64,000 bases of DNA from Ficedula albicollis (GCF_000247815.1 NC_021673.1:35722194-35786193); one strand, 5' to 3'; positions 12,037-26,862 are shown, counted from the first letter of the stretch. The notes: a model not told the origin generated them from the sequence alone. Translations and numbers: made by a program.

Positions 12037-15000
12037 TAGGTGAAATTTGCAATGGCCTTTCTCAATGACAACCTAAAAGAGTGCAGACAGATCAGAATAA
12101 AAGCAGCAATGAAGTCAGAGCACTGAAGAATCCCCTAGAGTTCAGTCTTCTCCAGCCCACTTGCACGGTTTTGCAACTCCTCTCATCATTCTGTTCTACA
12201 CAAGTGACAGCAACAATGACCCACCAGCTGAATGAACCAGAGCACTAATTTTGGCTCTACTCATCTAAAAAATCCTCCAAAATTGAAGTCTACATTCCAT
12301 TTGTCATCTGTGCCATTTAACCACTGAGAATTCTCCACCACAGAGCAGTGTTTTACTGACAAGCCTGTGCTACAGGTAACATTTGCTGCAGAGCAACTCA
12401 GTTTAAAATGTGAGCAGCCTGACTGGGGAAGCAGTGATGCCACAGCTGACATGTCACCTTGATAACCCACTGTCTGCTGGTGCCATGGGGACTGGAGAGG
12501 GCACTGTGCTGCTGGCTGCTTTTGGCATCACCACAGGCACAGGCCAACACCAACAAAACTGAGATCCCCTTGCAAAAATCGAAACAGGCATCAGGCATGG
12601 GAGAGTACTACCAGAATGAAAGCAGAAAAGAAAATCTCAGTCTAAATGTAAAACCTGCTCAAGTAAGTAATCTTTACGAAACTGCAGGTGTTGCTGTAGT
12701 ACACTATTTGCTAGAGCAAAAAGGCAGTACATTTTATGCCAGGCTGCCAGCAGTCTGAACACTTCAGTTTAGAACAACAAGAGGTAGTGTCAAAGCTTGG
12801 CAATTCCTTGAGACTGGTATTTTGACTTTGCATTCAGAATTAGCAGCAAAAGGCAACCCCATGTGCAGACACCAAAAAGTCTGAGGGATATGTCTTAAGG
12901 CAAGAGCCACAATACACGAAATCACTATCTTCACCAATTTAGACATCTACTTTGGTTTGGATACTGCCATTATAACCTCACCTGAACTCAGTGATCCCTT
13001 TGAGGAAACTGGACCTACATGAGTTCCCAAGCTCCCTTCCAATATAAGGAGTGATCTTAATAGTCTGTGATGATCGAGTGGGGACAGCTTGAGGAGAGGC
13101 AGCTGACTTCCCCAACACCAGGCAACCTGTGAGCCAATCCTCACAGGTTCCCAATCTCCTAGGTGCCTTAGAATTCACTGGCTCTGTTCAGGCATGGCAC
13201 AGGTCAGGAAGCCCTACCAGCCAAACAGAAACTTTTCTTGCCTTCACGAGATCCCAAACTTGGTTCCCAGAGGCAGCAAGCAGCCTAGGGAGGGAGATGT
13301 CATCTGTGCAACTCTGGATAAAACCAGCCTTAAAAGGTCTAGAAGTGGTATCTGTGCCAAAGACTTGGAGATTACAGAGGTCTGGCCCAGAGAAGGTGTA
13401 GAAACCAGGAGTCAGGAGAGAGGACACAGATTAACAAGCTCCACCAGCAGATTCCTGCAGTACTCTTTCAGCAGACAATAAGCTTCACCTGGTGCTTCTG
13501 GGCTGAAGCAGAATTTTTGGAAAGTCAATCCAGAAGTAAACACTGTCAAGAGGAGAAGCTCTGACAGGACTGTTATTCAGTTTAAGGCTTGAGGCCCCGG
13601 CTAGCTCTGCTTCACAGGCAGCTCATACACGTGGCACAGCTGGCAGTTAGCAAATATTCTCCTTAAACATCTGAAAACCAGCCCAAGGAGGAAGAAGTTT
13701 ATGTGGCTAGTTAAAGGACAGAGTGTGATGGTGCCAACTCAGAAGACTCCCACGTGTCTGAGATCAGGGTCTCCTATATATTCTCATACATAAGAACCAG
13801 ATTCCAGAGTGAGGATTGTTTGAATTTTTCTGCTGGGCTGGAGATGGAAGTACAACCAAGTAGTTGAAATTTCATTGACATGAGAGCTGTGCCAGCTCCA
13901 ACACCAACTATTTCAATAATCCTCTTTTTTTCCAGTTCATTCAGAAGGCACACAAATAGCTGGTTGTAGAGGGAACAAAAAACCTTGACTCATCATCACC
14001 CTTACCAAGCATTAGAAAAATGAGGCAGTACAGTCATGAGATGATGTCAGGCACAGTGCTGGGGTTCATCTCATTTCCATAGCCAAGATCAGAAGAAAAA
14101 CATTAAACACTCTTTGTCTCCTATGGTATGCATCAAAACACAGGGAGCAGCCAGTCCAGAATCCAGAAGGATACACAGGAGACAAGCTGCTGGACCGTGC
14201 CTACTCCTGCTTCTGCTCCTCAAAGTGACCATCATCATTGACTAGACACCATACCGGGGTCTCCAGCCACAGTGTCATACAGCAATGTCCCTGCCCTCAC
14301 AGCCTGGGCATTTGCAGTAACTCTGCATTTGTAGGGACACACATTCTGTGAAGGAGTTGTGGTTTGTCATTCTTTCTCACACTCTGTATTTCTGCCATCA
14401 GTGAGGCAGGAGGGACAGAGAGAACTGTTCCTCTCCACAAGTGCAGAGGCAGGGCAGGCAGCAGCCCTGCTCATGCAAGAGAGCTCCCAAAACAGTAGGT
14501 AATTGAAAAGGCTGCCTTTTTTGCTACATGGGTATGAAAATACAATTCTCCCTTACACACGTGCTAGGGAGTATTTCACCATTCCAGTATACCTTCAGAC
14601 AGCCTCATATAGGAAGTAGATATAAAAAGAGTGTTAAATAATCATTGTCATAGCAGGGTGCCCAAAATCACTCTCCTGGAAATACAGCAAGAGAATGACA
14701 AATAATGATGTAGCAATATCAAGTTCAGCAACCAGCTCAACCTCTTTGTTCACTCAGAAAAGAAGCTCAGATTACAACTTGAGCTCCAACAAAGGAACAA
14801 ATATTATGATGTTGATTTAACGTAGCATTATGTCATAACATACATGCATACACACACATCTAGCATTAAAACAAAAGTTGGCAGAATATACTTCGGACTG
14901 AAATTGAAAAAATTAAGTTTTGAGTAATATCTTAGGGAGCCAAAATCAAATACACATCAGTGTTTGAATACAGCAAACACCTGGTGAACAGTGTTCTGCA

Positions 15001-16913
15001 ACTTCATGAAAAGAAAGAACAAGAAATCCTCTTTCTGTCCACTCCCCTAGTCTCAGTACTCACGTACAAATTATCAGCCATTTTCAAAAACTTGTGCTGC
15101 TTTCTGAGGAAAAAGCTGCAGTGTCACAGGAAGCCCAAGAACATTATTAAAACCTATCAAATGAATATTACCAGAAGTGATATAATTTTTCTTGTCATCT
15201 CATCCACACATAAAATGCCATCGTTATAATGAAGCCAACATACCTGCCCTTCAATAACCAGCCTTCTTCCCCTCCCACAAACTGAAGACCTTGGTGAAGA
15301 ACAACCTGCCTGTAGTATTAATAGTATATATGAGAGCTGTGGAGAGGTCAGCTCTAGGCTTTACTGAGATTTAAAGTTTTCTCTTTTCTTTCTGCACACC
15401 CTGTAATTAGTAACCATGAAGATGAATTCTACATACTTCTATTTCTAGCAGAAATACTGATGTTGTCCCATCAGAGTTCAGGAGGGTAAACTGTGCCTTT
15501 CATACCCATTAAGCTGCAACATTTTATGGGAAAGTTGGAAATCCCTTTGCTTTCATGTTAGACTATGTTGCAACCATTCAAACAAAATATGCTGGACATC
15601 CTGAGCAGTACACAGTTCCATGATACATTTGAATTGCTGTAAACAATGAATCACCAAGCAATATGAATATCCACTTTTAGGGCTACACAATGATGTTTAC
15701 CTCCAGTGAAGAGGCGTAACATAATAGAGTACTCTGACGAAATACAAAGATTACATATTCATAAAAATATTTTTTAAAATTGCTTCTCCCACATTTAAAG
15801 TTATAGTAAATTCAGTAGGTCATTATTCTTAAAAAACTGGTGATTGCAGTAAACATTCAAGACTAATTTCTTCCACTGCATTAGGAGTCCCCTTTGGCTG
15901 TCCACTGCTGCTGTGCAGTGATTCATTCTGTGATAGGATACCCACAAAAGAAATCAGCCTCACTAAAATCATGTATATTTCTGGCTGCCAGCAGGCAGCA
16001 ACTGAGCCATCACTGGAAACTCTCATGAAGGAAATGCCTACAAACACTGGGAAATTCAACACAATGAACACAACTACACATTAGTCCTGTGGAGAAGGTA
16101 AATCCCTTAGCATTATTCTACAGTAAGCAACCCCAATAATACAAGGAGAGTTCTTTGAAAGTAGAACAAAGCTGCAAGTAATAAACTAAATGGCTCTACA
16201 AGTATATAGCAATATACAGTCAGTAAAACACATGTAGCAAGTCCTGGGCTTCCTTCCTGAAGATGACCCACAGTGAACACACCAGTGAAAGCACTGCTCT
16301 ATACTCAGGAAAAGAGCTATAAAGAGGGTCAGAGATTGTACTTGCTCAAAAAATTGAACATGGAGACTTTACAACTAATACAAAAATTAAGAGGTGAACT
16401 AGTAAGCTCACCTTACTAATAAGACTCTGCTTTGTCAAGTAACCTAGCTAAAGACACAATTTGCATTTGTGCATCCATTGTTAGGTTATTTTTTCCCTTC
16501 CCAGAAAAGCAGTGGGCAACAGCCAAACTGAAGTATGACAAAAAATAGTCCAGGACCCAGAATAAAAGGTTGGCATGTAGAATTATCAGACAAGAACATT
16601 TTTTGTGCATTTCCATGACTGCAAAATCAGACAGCGCTTCAATCTCTAACATAACACTGTTCAGGGATAAAACAACACAAAATCCCACACCTGTTAGCAT
16701 TAGTATAAATGAGCCATAAGCATGCACCATGCTCCACACTCCACAGCAAAGTCCTCCTTACTCTGTTCAGAGTTGCTCAGTTTCCTTCCTAGAGTCAGAA
16801 GCCCCAAAAGCTGCTGAAGAAATGAATGTTTAAAGATACCAGCACATGAAAATTAGGAGTATGCAAATGAGAATTAGCTGCCTGAGCTCTCTTTCCAGCC
16901 ACATTGCACCCCA

Positions 16914-17013
16914 GAGGCAAATATTTATTTTTTTTTTTAAGACATATAAAACGAGTTGTGAGGAGGCAAATATTTATTTATTTTTTTTTAAGACATATAA
17001 AACGAGTTGTGAG
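16914..17013. repeat. Tandem duplication, about 2 x 50 bp
   Basis: The unit starting GAGGCAAATATTTATTT and ending AAAACGAGTTGTGA occupies 16914-16962 and again 16963-17013. The copies differ only in the length and composition of the internal T tract (a 2-bp length difference). Confidence 0.94.
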
Positions 17014-20000
17014 AAAAAGCTATTTTAATCAGTATTTTCCAGTAAGGAATGCAACAGGTGCCAAGAACTGAAGGAAACCCACATCTGCTCCACTGTGACC
17101 GTAGGCCCTGCCTGATCAGATTTTATAATACTTATTTTGCACATGCATGAATTACTTAGAATCTGAGGAATGCAGCCCATACCACTGGGAGACCATAAAA
17201 ATATAAGGAATCTGCAGTCTTTCCTGCAGCATGGATCTGGAATGCCTGTGCTGTTTAAGCAATGCTACAATAATAGTGGCCCCAAAACTACTGTCAGGAT
17301 GATTAATTTCAGTAGCTTTCTTACCCTGGCCAGAAAGCTGTGAAGTTTACATGCCACACTGAGACTTTGAGCTCTGCATACAGAGCCCACCTGCCTACTT
17401 CACTTGGCCATAAAGGTGGAAAGATAAGAATAACCACTGCTTTTGAGAGGGATTAAAAGGGAATAATATCAGGTCAGTCATCTTCCTGGGATTGCAGAAG
17501 TTTGGGTGTCCAGGGATGCTCATGAGCTGCTGACATGAGTAACAGCAGCTATCTTTGTCTAGAGAGCTCACCAGCCCTGACTGACTGCCCTGTGAAAAGC
17601 TCTGGGGTACATGAAGTGAGAAGGACAGTATATCTACAGTAAAATTGTATTCTGTCTGGTTCAGCAGGGTGGGGAGGAAAGAGAGCCTCTATTTGGCCTT
17701 GTAAGGAGCTACATTCCTTCAACTGTCTTGTAGTAAGTTTCAGGGGATCGCCACATTTATATGCACCACACAGATAATACACTTGAAATGCTTTGGGACT
17801 GATATGAATAGGAACTATTCTTCCCTTTAATTAGCATTTTTGCCAGATGAACACTGCTGTGAAGTGCCAAGCTGTGGAGTCCTCCTACAAGTTCCAAGAG
17901 ATACACAACTGACAGCCAGAGCGTATCCAAAATTGGAAGATTTCCTTTTGCAGCTACAATTCGTTTTGCCCACTTGAATGAATGTAACACAGTTATCAAA
18001 ATGATCACCCAAGATAAGGAGAAAACCAGCGTACTACACAAACCCTGAGAGGTCACACATAAAACTCTGCTGAATTCTTGGGCAGTTGCATGATGTTCTT
18101 TGAATGGTGACTAACATCATAAAACATTGACCACAGAAAAAAGAAATGCATTAGTGTACTTCCAAAGAGACAGCTTATCATAAGAAGACACAGAATTTAT
18201 GGGTTTTTTAAAAAGTCAAACAGCTGATCCTACCTCTGATAACACACACAAAAAGTAGCCATGGGTGACTGTTAGACAATTTACAAGAGAATTTCTCCAA
18301 AACTTCACCTTAAGTTATAACCAGTAGGAAACCTTTAAATCTAGAAATACAGTGAAGATGTAAGTTATACTGTTTGGGTGTTGGTGTTCTTGTATTACCA
18401 GATGAATTGCCAATAGAAAGACAGTATGGATTAAGGGAAAAAAAATACAAAAACATTGGCTTGTTTCCTAGCAACAGCTCAGCTAAAATTACTTAACATT
18501 TCTACTCAATCAAATGTAAATTTGACTATGTTATCCCTTAAATGTTGATTATAACAGGCCTTTTCAAATGCAAATTCAGTGTGTAAAGTGAATGTAAACG
18601 TTGACAAAGCTGACACCAAAATCTCCTGATTAACATCATTTGCATGTACACAGCAACATTATTACAAACCTTCTAAAGACAGAAGGAAATAAAAATTGGA
18701 GAGAGAATCACCTTCTGCATTATCTCATTCTTTCCTGCTTTAAGAGCAAAACAGACAAAAATCTAAAGCCTTTTGGATTGCATGCAAAATTCCAACAGTT
18801 TAAAAGTGCAACACAATAAACTGTACCTGAATGCTATTCCTTGTGTTGCTAGCAAGAACAATGGGTGAAAAAGCTCTGGTTTATTTCTTAGCTGCAGAAC
18901 TTGAGAATTACACACATAACAGGCAGACTGTAAAGATTGTAATACCACAAAACCACTGGCAGCTTGCAAGTTTTCTTGCCTCTTTTACCTGCAATTCTTC
19001 CATGAGGAAAACAGGAGGAAGGGGGAGGAATGATTATATGTTACTCCCAGAGTTTACAAGTTTGTTCTTTGCAACTTCATCAGCTTTGGGATTAAACACT
19101 TTAGCTATGCGTGCATTCACACAGGGACAGATTATTTTTGCCTAAAACATGTAGAAGAGGCTGCAGAGAGGATGTTAACACGTTTCTTCTTGTTGCAGCA
19201 TTTCTCAATATGGGTACTGAAGTGTATTATTTTACAATAGTGTGCACTACTTCAGGCTGATTTACCACTAGTTAACCAAAACTCAAGGGGAAGCTGAGAA
19301 CAGATGCAGTGTTCCTTCAGCACAAAGCAAGTAGCCAGACTTACCCACTTAAACTGAGAGTATTTTCTAGGAGAAACCACCACCCTTCCTTCTTAATCAT
19401 CTCAAGAAGGATAATGGGCTGAAACACAAGGTTTTACATCTACAGACACCACACAGACTTATATTTGGCAATAGAGATTTTATTTTCCACACTGATGCAG
19501 ACAGGCACCTTGATACTTGCTGTGATACACACATCCTAGTCCAGCACATTGACAGGATGAGAATTTGCACAGCATCAGCTACAGCAGTGCAAAATGAACA
19601 ATTTAGCATTCACTAGCCTAATTCACATCCTAATCTTTTGTGGTGCTATGTTGTTAAAGAAAAGCAGAAACACTTTCTTCCTCCACTGCTCAGCTTCTTA
19701 ATAGAGTTATTACAGGCCTGTTGAGGATTATCTTTTCTACCCTGGATTAGAGTTGCTACTTAAAGTATTTCAGACAGAACATAAGCCACTCCCCCCTACA
19801 CCCCCAAGTTGCAAATTTTAGCCATGTCAGATTCTAAAAGTTTCTTTTCTGAAAAGAAAATTTCCTAAAAGAAATTTCTAAGAAATCAACAAGCATGACA
19901 GCTGAGGATTGGGAAGGCATAATCAGTAAAATGTTTACATCCATACTAAGCAGAAATCTTACCTGTCTCAAAATGCCAGTCCCATCTCAAAATTATGGTT

Positions 20001-22386
20001 CTGGGACAGAGGTGAAAGAGAGTTTTGGACTTGGCCTAAGGGGTAGGAAGGGAGAGAAACCCAGGAAGATACAGGCAAGAATAGTTCATCCTCCCACGCC
20101 AGCTCCTGCCTGCTACCCCACTGCTTACAAACTTCTACGTGCCAGACAAGGTTCAAACTTGTGTTTGAAACAGAGTCCAGTTTTAAAGGCAGAGCTCATG
20201 TCTGGAGATGCATTCTGATGACATATGAGCAGATTTCTTCAGCAAAGCCTAAAACAGCAGCTCTACACCTTACCTCACTGATCCTTCACCCTTATGCTGC
20301 ACATTTGCTTCTCCATTCAAATCCAGCTTCTGACAGGAGAAACAAGGAGATGCAGACTTTTGGAAAATCTTGAGAAACTATTTTATTTTTGTTTGGAAGC
20401 TTTCCAGAAGCACTTTCAGTGCCTTTAAGTATACACACATGAAAATTAATACTGTTCTCTCCTTATTAATACATTCTTTCAAGTGACTTTTACAGTCTGG
20501 AAGCAAAGGTCAGTTACACTGAGTTCCAAGAATCCACTGCACAAAAAAAGTGACTTTATTTGACCATATGTTACTATAATTGAACATACAGGAAAATATT
20601 CTTTGATCTTATGACTGTTTTTGACTAGATGGATAACGATCCTGTTTTTACAAATGATGATTCTAGTTGGAACCCAAAAGAAAAACAAATCTGAATTACC
20701 TACATCATTGACTTAATGATGTAGCATTAAAAATGCTACTGGGGTATGTGATATGGCCGCTGTGAAAGATCATTTCCTAACTGGGCTCTCACCTCAGAAC
20801 CCTGACATAAGAGGTTGGGAGCTCATGCCCATGGCAGTGACTGAAAGAGATGAAGCAGAAGTGGTTTCTACTGGAAGACATTTGTAGTTGGGAACTAGAA
20901 TAAACTACTCTCATGCAGCATACAAGTTCATGGAGAAAAGGCTCATTAACATGAGAAACATTTGCTACAGAACAAAACTATGTAAACAAAACAAAGGCAA
21001 GATGTGCACAAAAAGTTATCTGTTATTCTACACCATATGGGCTATCACTGCCAATAAAGTTCCAGAGAGAAAGATTCTAAACAACTGAAACTTAAAAATC
21101 AGCTAAAATTAGTTGAATGCAGACAAGGAACCAACTAGCAGCCTTTACTTCTGTAGAGAGACTATAATAGAAAGGATATATTAGTCTCATAGAAATTCTC
21201 AAAGTAATTGTTCATCTTTAGGTGAGGCCCTATGGACACTCCTAAAAGTTAAAAATACATTTACTCACACTTATTCACACTATGATACACTAGGATCCCC
21301 ATACTGAGGAAAAATTAAAACACCCTAAATTAATCAATGGCACTACTTTTACAGGAAAAAAAACCCCAAAAATTTATTCTGAATAAAATGCCTGAAGTCC
21401 ATAGCTGTACATGTTACTGCTTTTCACATATGCTTAGTGGGAGAATTCAATTCAGTATACTTCCAACAATGACAGATGTCGAAGTTAAATTAAGAAGGTA
21501 TTATTACCACTCATGCCACCCTTATAGACCAGAGCAGGTGAAGTTAAATGTTCCTCCTTGAGTTTCATATGTAGCAGAGGAAGTGCAAAACCCATGGCAA
21601 AATCGATGCTGAAACAGTAAAAAGGAAAACTATAAAAAGACAGATGAGAAGAACTAGCTCAGATTTAGACAGGGTATTTGAATAAGATTTGGAAACATCA
21701 GCGAAAATTAGTTTTTAAACACTTTGTATTCTTAATAGGAGATTAGATCAGCTTTTTCATCTTGTATAGAGGCAAACCTCTACTGATTTAAGCGAAAAAT
21801 AACAATCCAACACACCTCTGACTGTATGTGGTGCTCAGGAACAGAATGGTGACACAGAAGCCTTGTCTTGCCTCATGATTGAGACAACTTCAGGGAGCCA
21901 CTATTTATGCTCTCAACAAAAGGTTGGGAATATGTGGGGTTGGGAGGGGCCAAACTTAAAGTAAATACTCATGAGCAGCCCTCACGACATTTTTTAACTC
22001 TACCTGGTGGCCTCCAGCCAGACCACAATAAGGTTTTATTTATACAAAGAGAAACTACAGTACATCCCTGCCTGTGATTTCTGCCATAGCTTCTTTTATG
22101 AGCATAAAGATAAACTATCTGATTTAAGACTAAGCAGCTTCAGCAAGCCTCTTTCAATTAACCAAATACTACAAATACACTCCTTTCCAGCTACCCCACC
22201 TAAAGGCAAAACCTTATCCTGCATTTTTCTTAGTGTGCATAAGCATAAGCATACTACAAGAGTACAAGCATGGGGAAAATGACAGTAATTAAGGGATAAG
22301 CTGCTCACCAATGCCCACTTTGATCTTTAGCAACTTGGCAACTGAATTTGACACTTCTTCCTGGGTGAAAAAGTAATCCATTTAGG

Positions 22387-23195
22387 AGTCATAGAATGGT
22401 TTGGGTTTGAAGGGATCTTAAGGACCATCTAGGTGTCCCAGTGTGTGCAGGGATGTTTTCTACTAGATCAGGTTGTTCAAAGCCCCATCCACATGGCCCT
22501 GAACACTTCCAGGGATGGGGCATTATCATCTTCTCTGGGAAACCTGCTCCAGTGTCTCATTAACCTCCCCTTAAAGAATTTCTCCCTAATATCTAATCTA
22601 AACCTACCCTCTTTCAGTTTAAAGCCATTACCCCTTACCCTATAACTATATACCTTTGCCAAAAGTCCCTCTCTAGCCCTCTTAGGGGCCCCCTTTAGTA
22701 ATGAAAGATGCTACAAAGCCTCCTGGAGCCCTCTCTTCTCCAGTCTGAACAACCCAAACTTCTCTGAACCCGTCTTCATACAAGGGCTGCTCCAACCCCC
22801 TTGTCATCTTCGTGGTTTCCTCTGGACCCAATCCAGCAGGTCCACATCCTTCTTGAGTTGGGGACCTGAGAGCTGAGTGCATTTCTCCAGGTGGGGTCTC
22901 ACCAGAGCAGAGGTCTGCCGGTCACGCTGCTTTTTTTGTAGCCCAGGACACATTTGGCTTTCTCTGGGCTGAAGTGCACATTGCTGGGTCATGTTGTGCC
23001 TCTCCTCCACCCTCACCCCAAGTACTTCTCTGTAGGGTTAGTGTCAGCCCATTCTCTGCCCAGACTGTATTTGTGCTTGGGATTGCCCTGACCCATCTGC
23101 AGGACCTTGTACCTGGCCTTCCTGAACTTCACAAGGTTTGCACAAGCCTGCCTGTCAAGGTCACTCTGGCTGCCATCCCCTTCTTCCAGTGTGTC
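22387..23195 (-). mobile_element. CR1 LINE, 5'-truncated, minus strand
   Basis: The + strand starts TCATAGAATGGTTTGGGTTTG, then AGGGATCTTAAGGACCATCTAG. This is the reverse complement of the avian CR1 3' end, so the element lies on the minus strand with its 3' terminus at about 22387. Further typical CR1 blocks follow (CCAGGGATGGGGCATTATC, CTGCTCCAACCCCCTTGTCATC, TCCAGGTGGGGTCTCACCAGAGC). Similarity to what I remember of CR1 fades near 23195. Only the 3' UTR and the end of the reverse-transcriptase ORF region could be present, and no intact ORF remains. Confidence 0.93.
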
Positions 23196-23400
23196 AATGC
23201 AATGAAGCCAGCTTGCTGCCTGGAATGGCTAAAATTCCTTTGTGCTGCTCTTCAGGAGTTCTGCTGACCTGCAATCCATCTCCAGGCTCTGGGCATCTTT
23301 TGCTGGCACTGGCATCAAACTGGTAGGAGTAGGATGGATGGACGTTCCCCTCCCCCACCAACTTTAGTTTAAAGCCCTCTTTTAAAGCCATCATTTAAGA
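23196..23400. mobile_element. Possible further interspersed-repeat sequence
   Basis: Sequence such as CTGACCTGCAATCCATCTCC, GCTGGCACTGGCATCAAACTGG and TTTAGTTTAAAGCCCTCTT reads like a repeat seen elsewhere in avian genomes, but I cannot name the family. It joins the CR1 copy directly and could be a different element into which the CR1 inserted, or vice versa. Confidence 0.35.
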
Positions 23401-25380
23401 CAGCTCTGTTTTAAAAGAACTAGCTAATCTGTTCTTACTAGCAAATGTAATCCTTTACCCCAGCATCAAAGACTCCATTTAGCTCAGTTCTTTAAGTTTA
23501 TAAAGAACTGAAAGGATACATGAGGCATGGAAATTAAAAACAAAATAGAAGAGAGGAAGCAGGCTTGCTAACTGCAGGAAATAGGACTTTTTCTACAATC
23601 TCAGCCCCACCACTACTTATGTTTTATTCATCAATTCTACTTGCAGTTTTTTCTTCAGGCAAAGACAACCTGGCAGCACCACCTTTTTGTTACTCCAAGT
23701 CAAACATAATCCCAAATCATTTAAAAAAGAGATAAAGTACTCCTAGGACTCTTATTAGAGACTCAGGAACGTTGCCTTGTTACCAGTCTAGGGTGCCCAT
23801 CTCTCACTCACATTCCTCGGGTTATTTTTGGCACAGTGTACTGGTCCAAGCACACACAATGGAAGCAAAATCCCATCACAAGAGAGGGAGAGGCAGTTTA
23901 CTTTTGCTGACCTCTAACTCACAGCCATTTTTGCACTTCTCTGAGAAGTCATCATCCCTCTTGAAACTGTGCATACCTGCCTGCAGCACACTCTTGCTAC
24001 TCTGACAGGTCTCAGGAGTTTTACTTGCTACATGCAATACTCTTCTGGTCTTCACTGAACTGGTGTGCTGTCATTTCTCTCTCTTCACCTCCTTCAAAAT
24101 ACCACTTTTTAAATTACTTTTTCAAGCCAGGTTCAAGTACTACTAATGCTGTATTACAGCAGCTTCTGGTTATCAATGTCAAAAAGTCAATAATTTACTG
24201 CCAAATCCATGGAGTAAGAATGTGTAAGAGAGTCATCAAGTTCTACCATAGCCAGATGATGCACAGCAAAGTTGTTCAATGTTTGCCACATCAAAAACTG
24301 TAACCAGATAAACTTTGGAATAGGAAAATTTAACAAGAAAGGAAAAAATCAAAACTAAAGAAATGCAAGAACATGAAATTGAAAAGAGCAACTAATAGTA
24401 ATAATGAAGTCAGAAATGGTCTCACAGACACTGCTCTGAAATTAAAGCTTACAGACAAAACACAAAGCTTAGAAATTAAAATACATGGCTGCTGGGATAA
24501 ATATCTACAGTTCTCCTCACCTGCCCACATATTTGGACTGATTAAGATTTTCTCCTTCATTACCAAGGTAATAGTTATCGACCTGAGATAGTTAGAAAAG
24601 CTTAAGCAGATGATTTGAATTACAGAAAAAAATAATGTCAAGAGTATAGTTATTACATCTGTTAAAAAAAAATAAACCAACAAACAAAAAAGAAAAAGGC
24701 CATCAGAAATAAAAGGTATTTAGCTACTCTTTCTAGAGTAAACCCCATTTTTGAATTCTGTGATCATGCCTTCTTTGAACAGGAAATTGCACTTCAGTCT
24801 CTTACCAAAACCAAAACCAAAATATTTATTTACATGTCACATATTTGCATGAAGACAAAGGAACTATAAACATCCTTCATGCATGTATTAGTTTGGGTTT
24901 ATATATTTATGTATAGACTTATTTATGAGCCTAGATCTCCTGATATCCTCACTAAAATCTTTTCAGCAGAGAAACCATTCATGTTTCATCCAAAAGTGTC
25001 ATGGATCATCCAAAGGTTTTGCTTCTGAGAGCTGCAAATTATGCACATAAATCTTTCCTGCCCACACACCTCCCTGGCATCTTGCAACAATTCCTGTAAG
25101 GAGGAGAAGATCCAGCCCTGCCCCTAGCCCAGGACTGGTTTCACCTCTCCAGTTTGGTTCTCCTCCATGGTTTGCTGAGCCATCTAATCCTTGCATTTCT
25201 AAATGTAAATAACACATTGCCAAACACTAATGCTTATTATTACAGTCAGCCAATTAAACTGTAATTCTACCATTGTTATCCACCAACACTCTTCCTGCTT
25301 AAGTGCAAGCTATGTTTACTTTATTACTGAGGAGCTCAAACATTTTCTTTCACAATACTGTATTCTCTTCCTCCTCCCAC

Positions 25381-25511
25381 CTAAGCCAAGGTGAATGCTC
25401 ATGAATGAGACCAGTAACTAGAGCAATGTTTTCACTTCTACACTGACATGGACAGATACAGAAAAACTGAGAGTTAGTATTTTCACCAGTTTTAGGATCC
25501 ATAGAAAGATT
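25381..25511 (-). other. Candidate internal exon of an unknown minus-strand gene
   Basis: Read on the minus strand, a long pyrimidine tract (CCATCTTTCCCTTTTTTGCAG) ends at 25512, a textbook 3' splice site. The following 131 bases contain one frame open throughout (43 codons, starting NLSMDPKTGENTNSQFF) and end CTTAG|GTGGGA, an acceptable 5' splice site. The other two frames are closed. The predicted peptide contains a Cys-rich patch (FCICPCQC) that I do not recognise. The orientation agrees with the minus-strand transcription inferred for the left half of the window. Against it, an open frame of this length in one of three frames is not rare by chance, and no second exon could be linked to it. 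Confidence 0.22.
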
Positions 25512-26862
25512 CTGCAAAAAAGGGAAAGATGGCAGAGATTTCAAAACAACAACCAAAAAAAAAACAAACCCTTCTTCTACATTCCAAACACAAAATCACC
25601 ACAGAGTTGACATTTTATTCAATTTTCAAAATTTTTGACTCTTTTACAGTATCATTGCTGAAGCTAGAAGTTCCAGATCTGATAAACCAAATGAAAGTGC
25701 CATAAAGGAAGAAATCAGATGGCAGAACAAGTAACACAGATCTTATAAAACCTCAGACCTATTACCACTGTGTAGATAAAAATATTTCAGATTTTATTCC
25801 AATCTGCTCTGCAAAGAGCCTCTCCCTTACCCCACTAAACAGAATCTGCACCAGTAATGCTGGTTCACATAGTTACATAGAGACAAAAACATGCAAATTC
25901 CACTTCTATGTTGCATTTAATAAACAGATTCATTTCCTCTGTGGTCTATATATAGACAGAAATGTGTTGGCTACCTCTCACAGACAATGCTTTATCTGCT
26001 CACTTATAGTCAGCTAAAGCACATGGAAATAGCAAATAAAAATACAGGACTCCTCAATCCAGCTCAACTATTTTTAAAACTGGATGCACAGAAGTTATAG
26101 AAGTTGGAAGCAACACAGAAATCTCTATCTAGTGGGGAGGCACTGGTGATTTTTAGACCTCATTTTTGGCACCTTTACTTCTTCAGGAATGCTACAAATA
26201 TGATGAAAAGGAAAACTTAATCCTGACACCTTGTATTCACAGCTAAATATGGAGTGCAGTGCTGGTAACCCACACTCAGGAAACACAGAACAGTGCTTTC
26301 ATTATCCTATAACTAGTTCAAAATAGCATCATTAAGCTGACACCACAAATGTACATCGCCAGAAAAAGAGTGTATTTATTTGAAAATCCTTACTCCACAT
26401 CAGAGGACCTCTGTATATGCTGCTCCCTCAAAACTTGAACTGATAAGAATCAGCCCCCAACCACAGATGCACATTCAGCATGAAACTTGCAGATCACAAA
26501 ACATGTAGAAACTTGCTTCTCAGGAAATGTCCACAACCAATTCTCAAATTCAAGATCAAATGTTAAATACCACAAAATACCACTGTACTGCTTATCTAAC
26601 TCCATAAACTGGGACCATCAGTGTGGTTATCTGAGCACTTGAATGCAATTGATGAACATGCACTTCACAGCATATCTCTTCATTACTACATTTTGTGGCA
26701 GGCAGACATACAGACACTTCTCTGCTCTCCTCCAAAAAACATCTGCTGAACTCTGCACCTGCCCAAAACAGCAAAAGTGTTATTCAAGCCATTCTCATAA
26801 GGTTACATCCTTACAACATATCCTAAGCATCAGAAACAAAATCACATCTAGACAAGTTCCTA

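Larger units (their letters stand above)
11173..22386. other. Non-coding stretch with short tandem duplications, no gene recognised
   Basis: Apart from the tandem duplications listed separately, I see no gene or RNA. A-over-T skew on the + strand continues (line 12601-12660: 27 A, 11 T), consistent with intron of a minus-strand unit. The longest minus-strand frames (16416-16739 and 17757-18056) encode hydrophobic peptides that I do not recognise and that lack clear splice borders. No CpG island, microsatellite over 30 bp or recognisable transposon was seen here. Confidence 0.55.

Noticed and set aside
13005..13080. CR1-like tail (GCTCCCTTCCAATATAAGG ... AGTCTGTGATGATC)
   Set aside because: Only scattered words resemble a CR1 3' end. 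Too diverged to support without an alignment.
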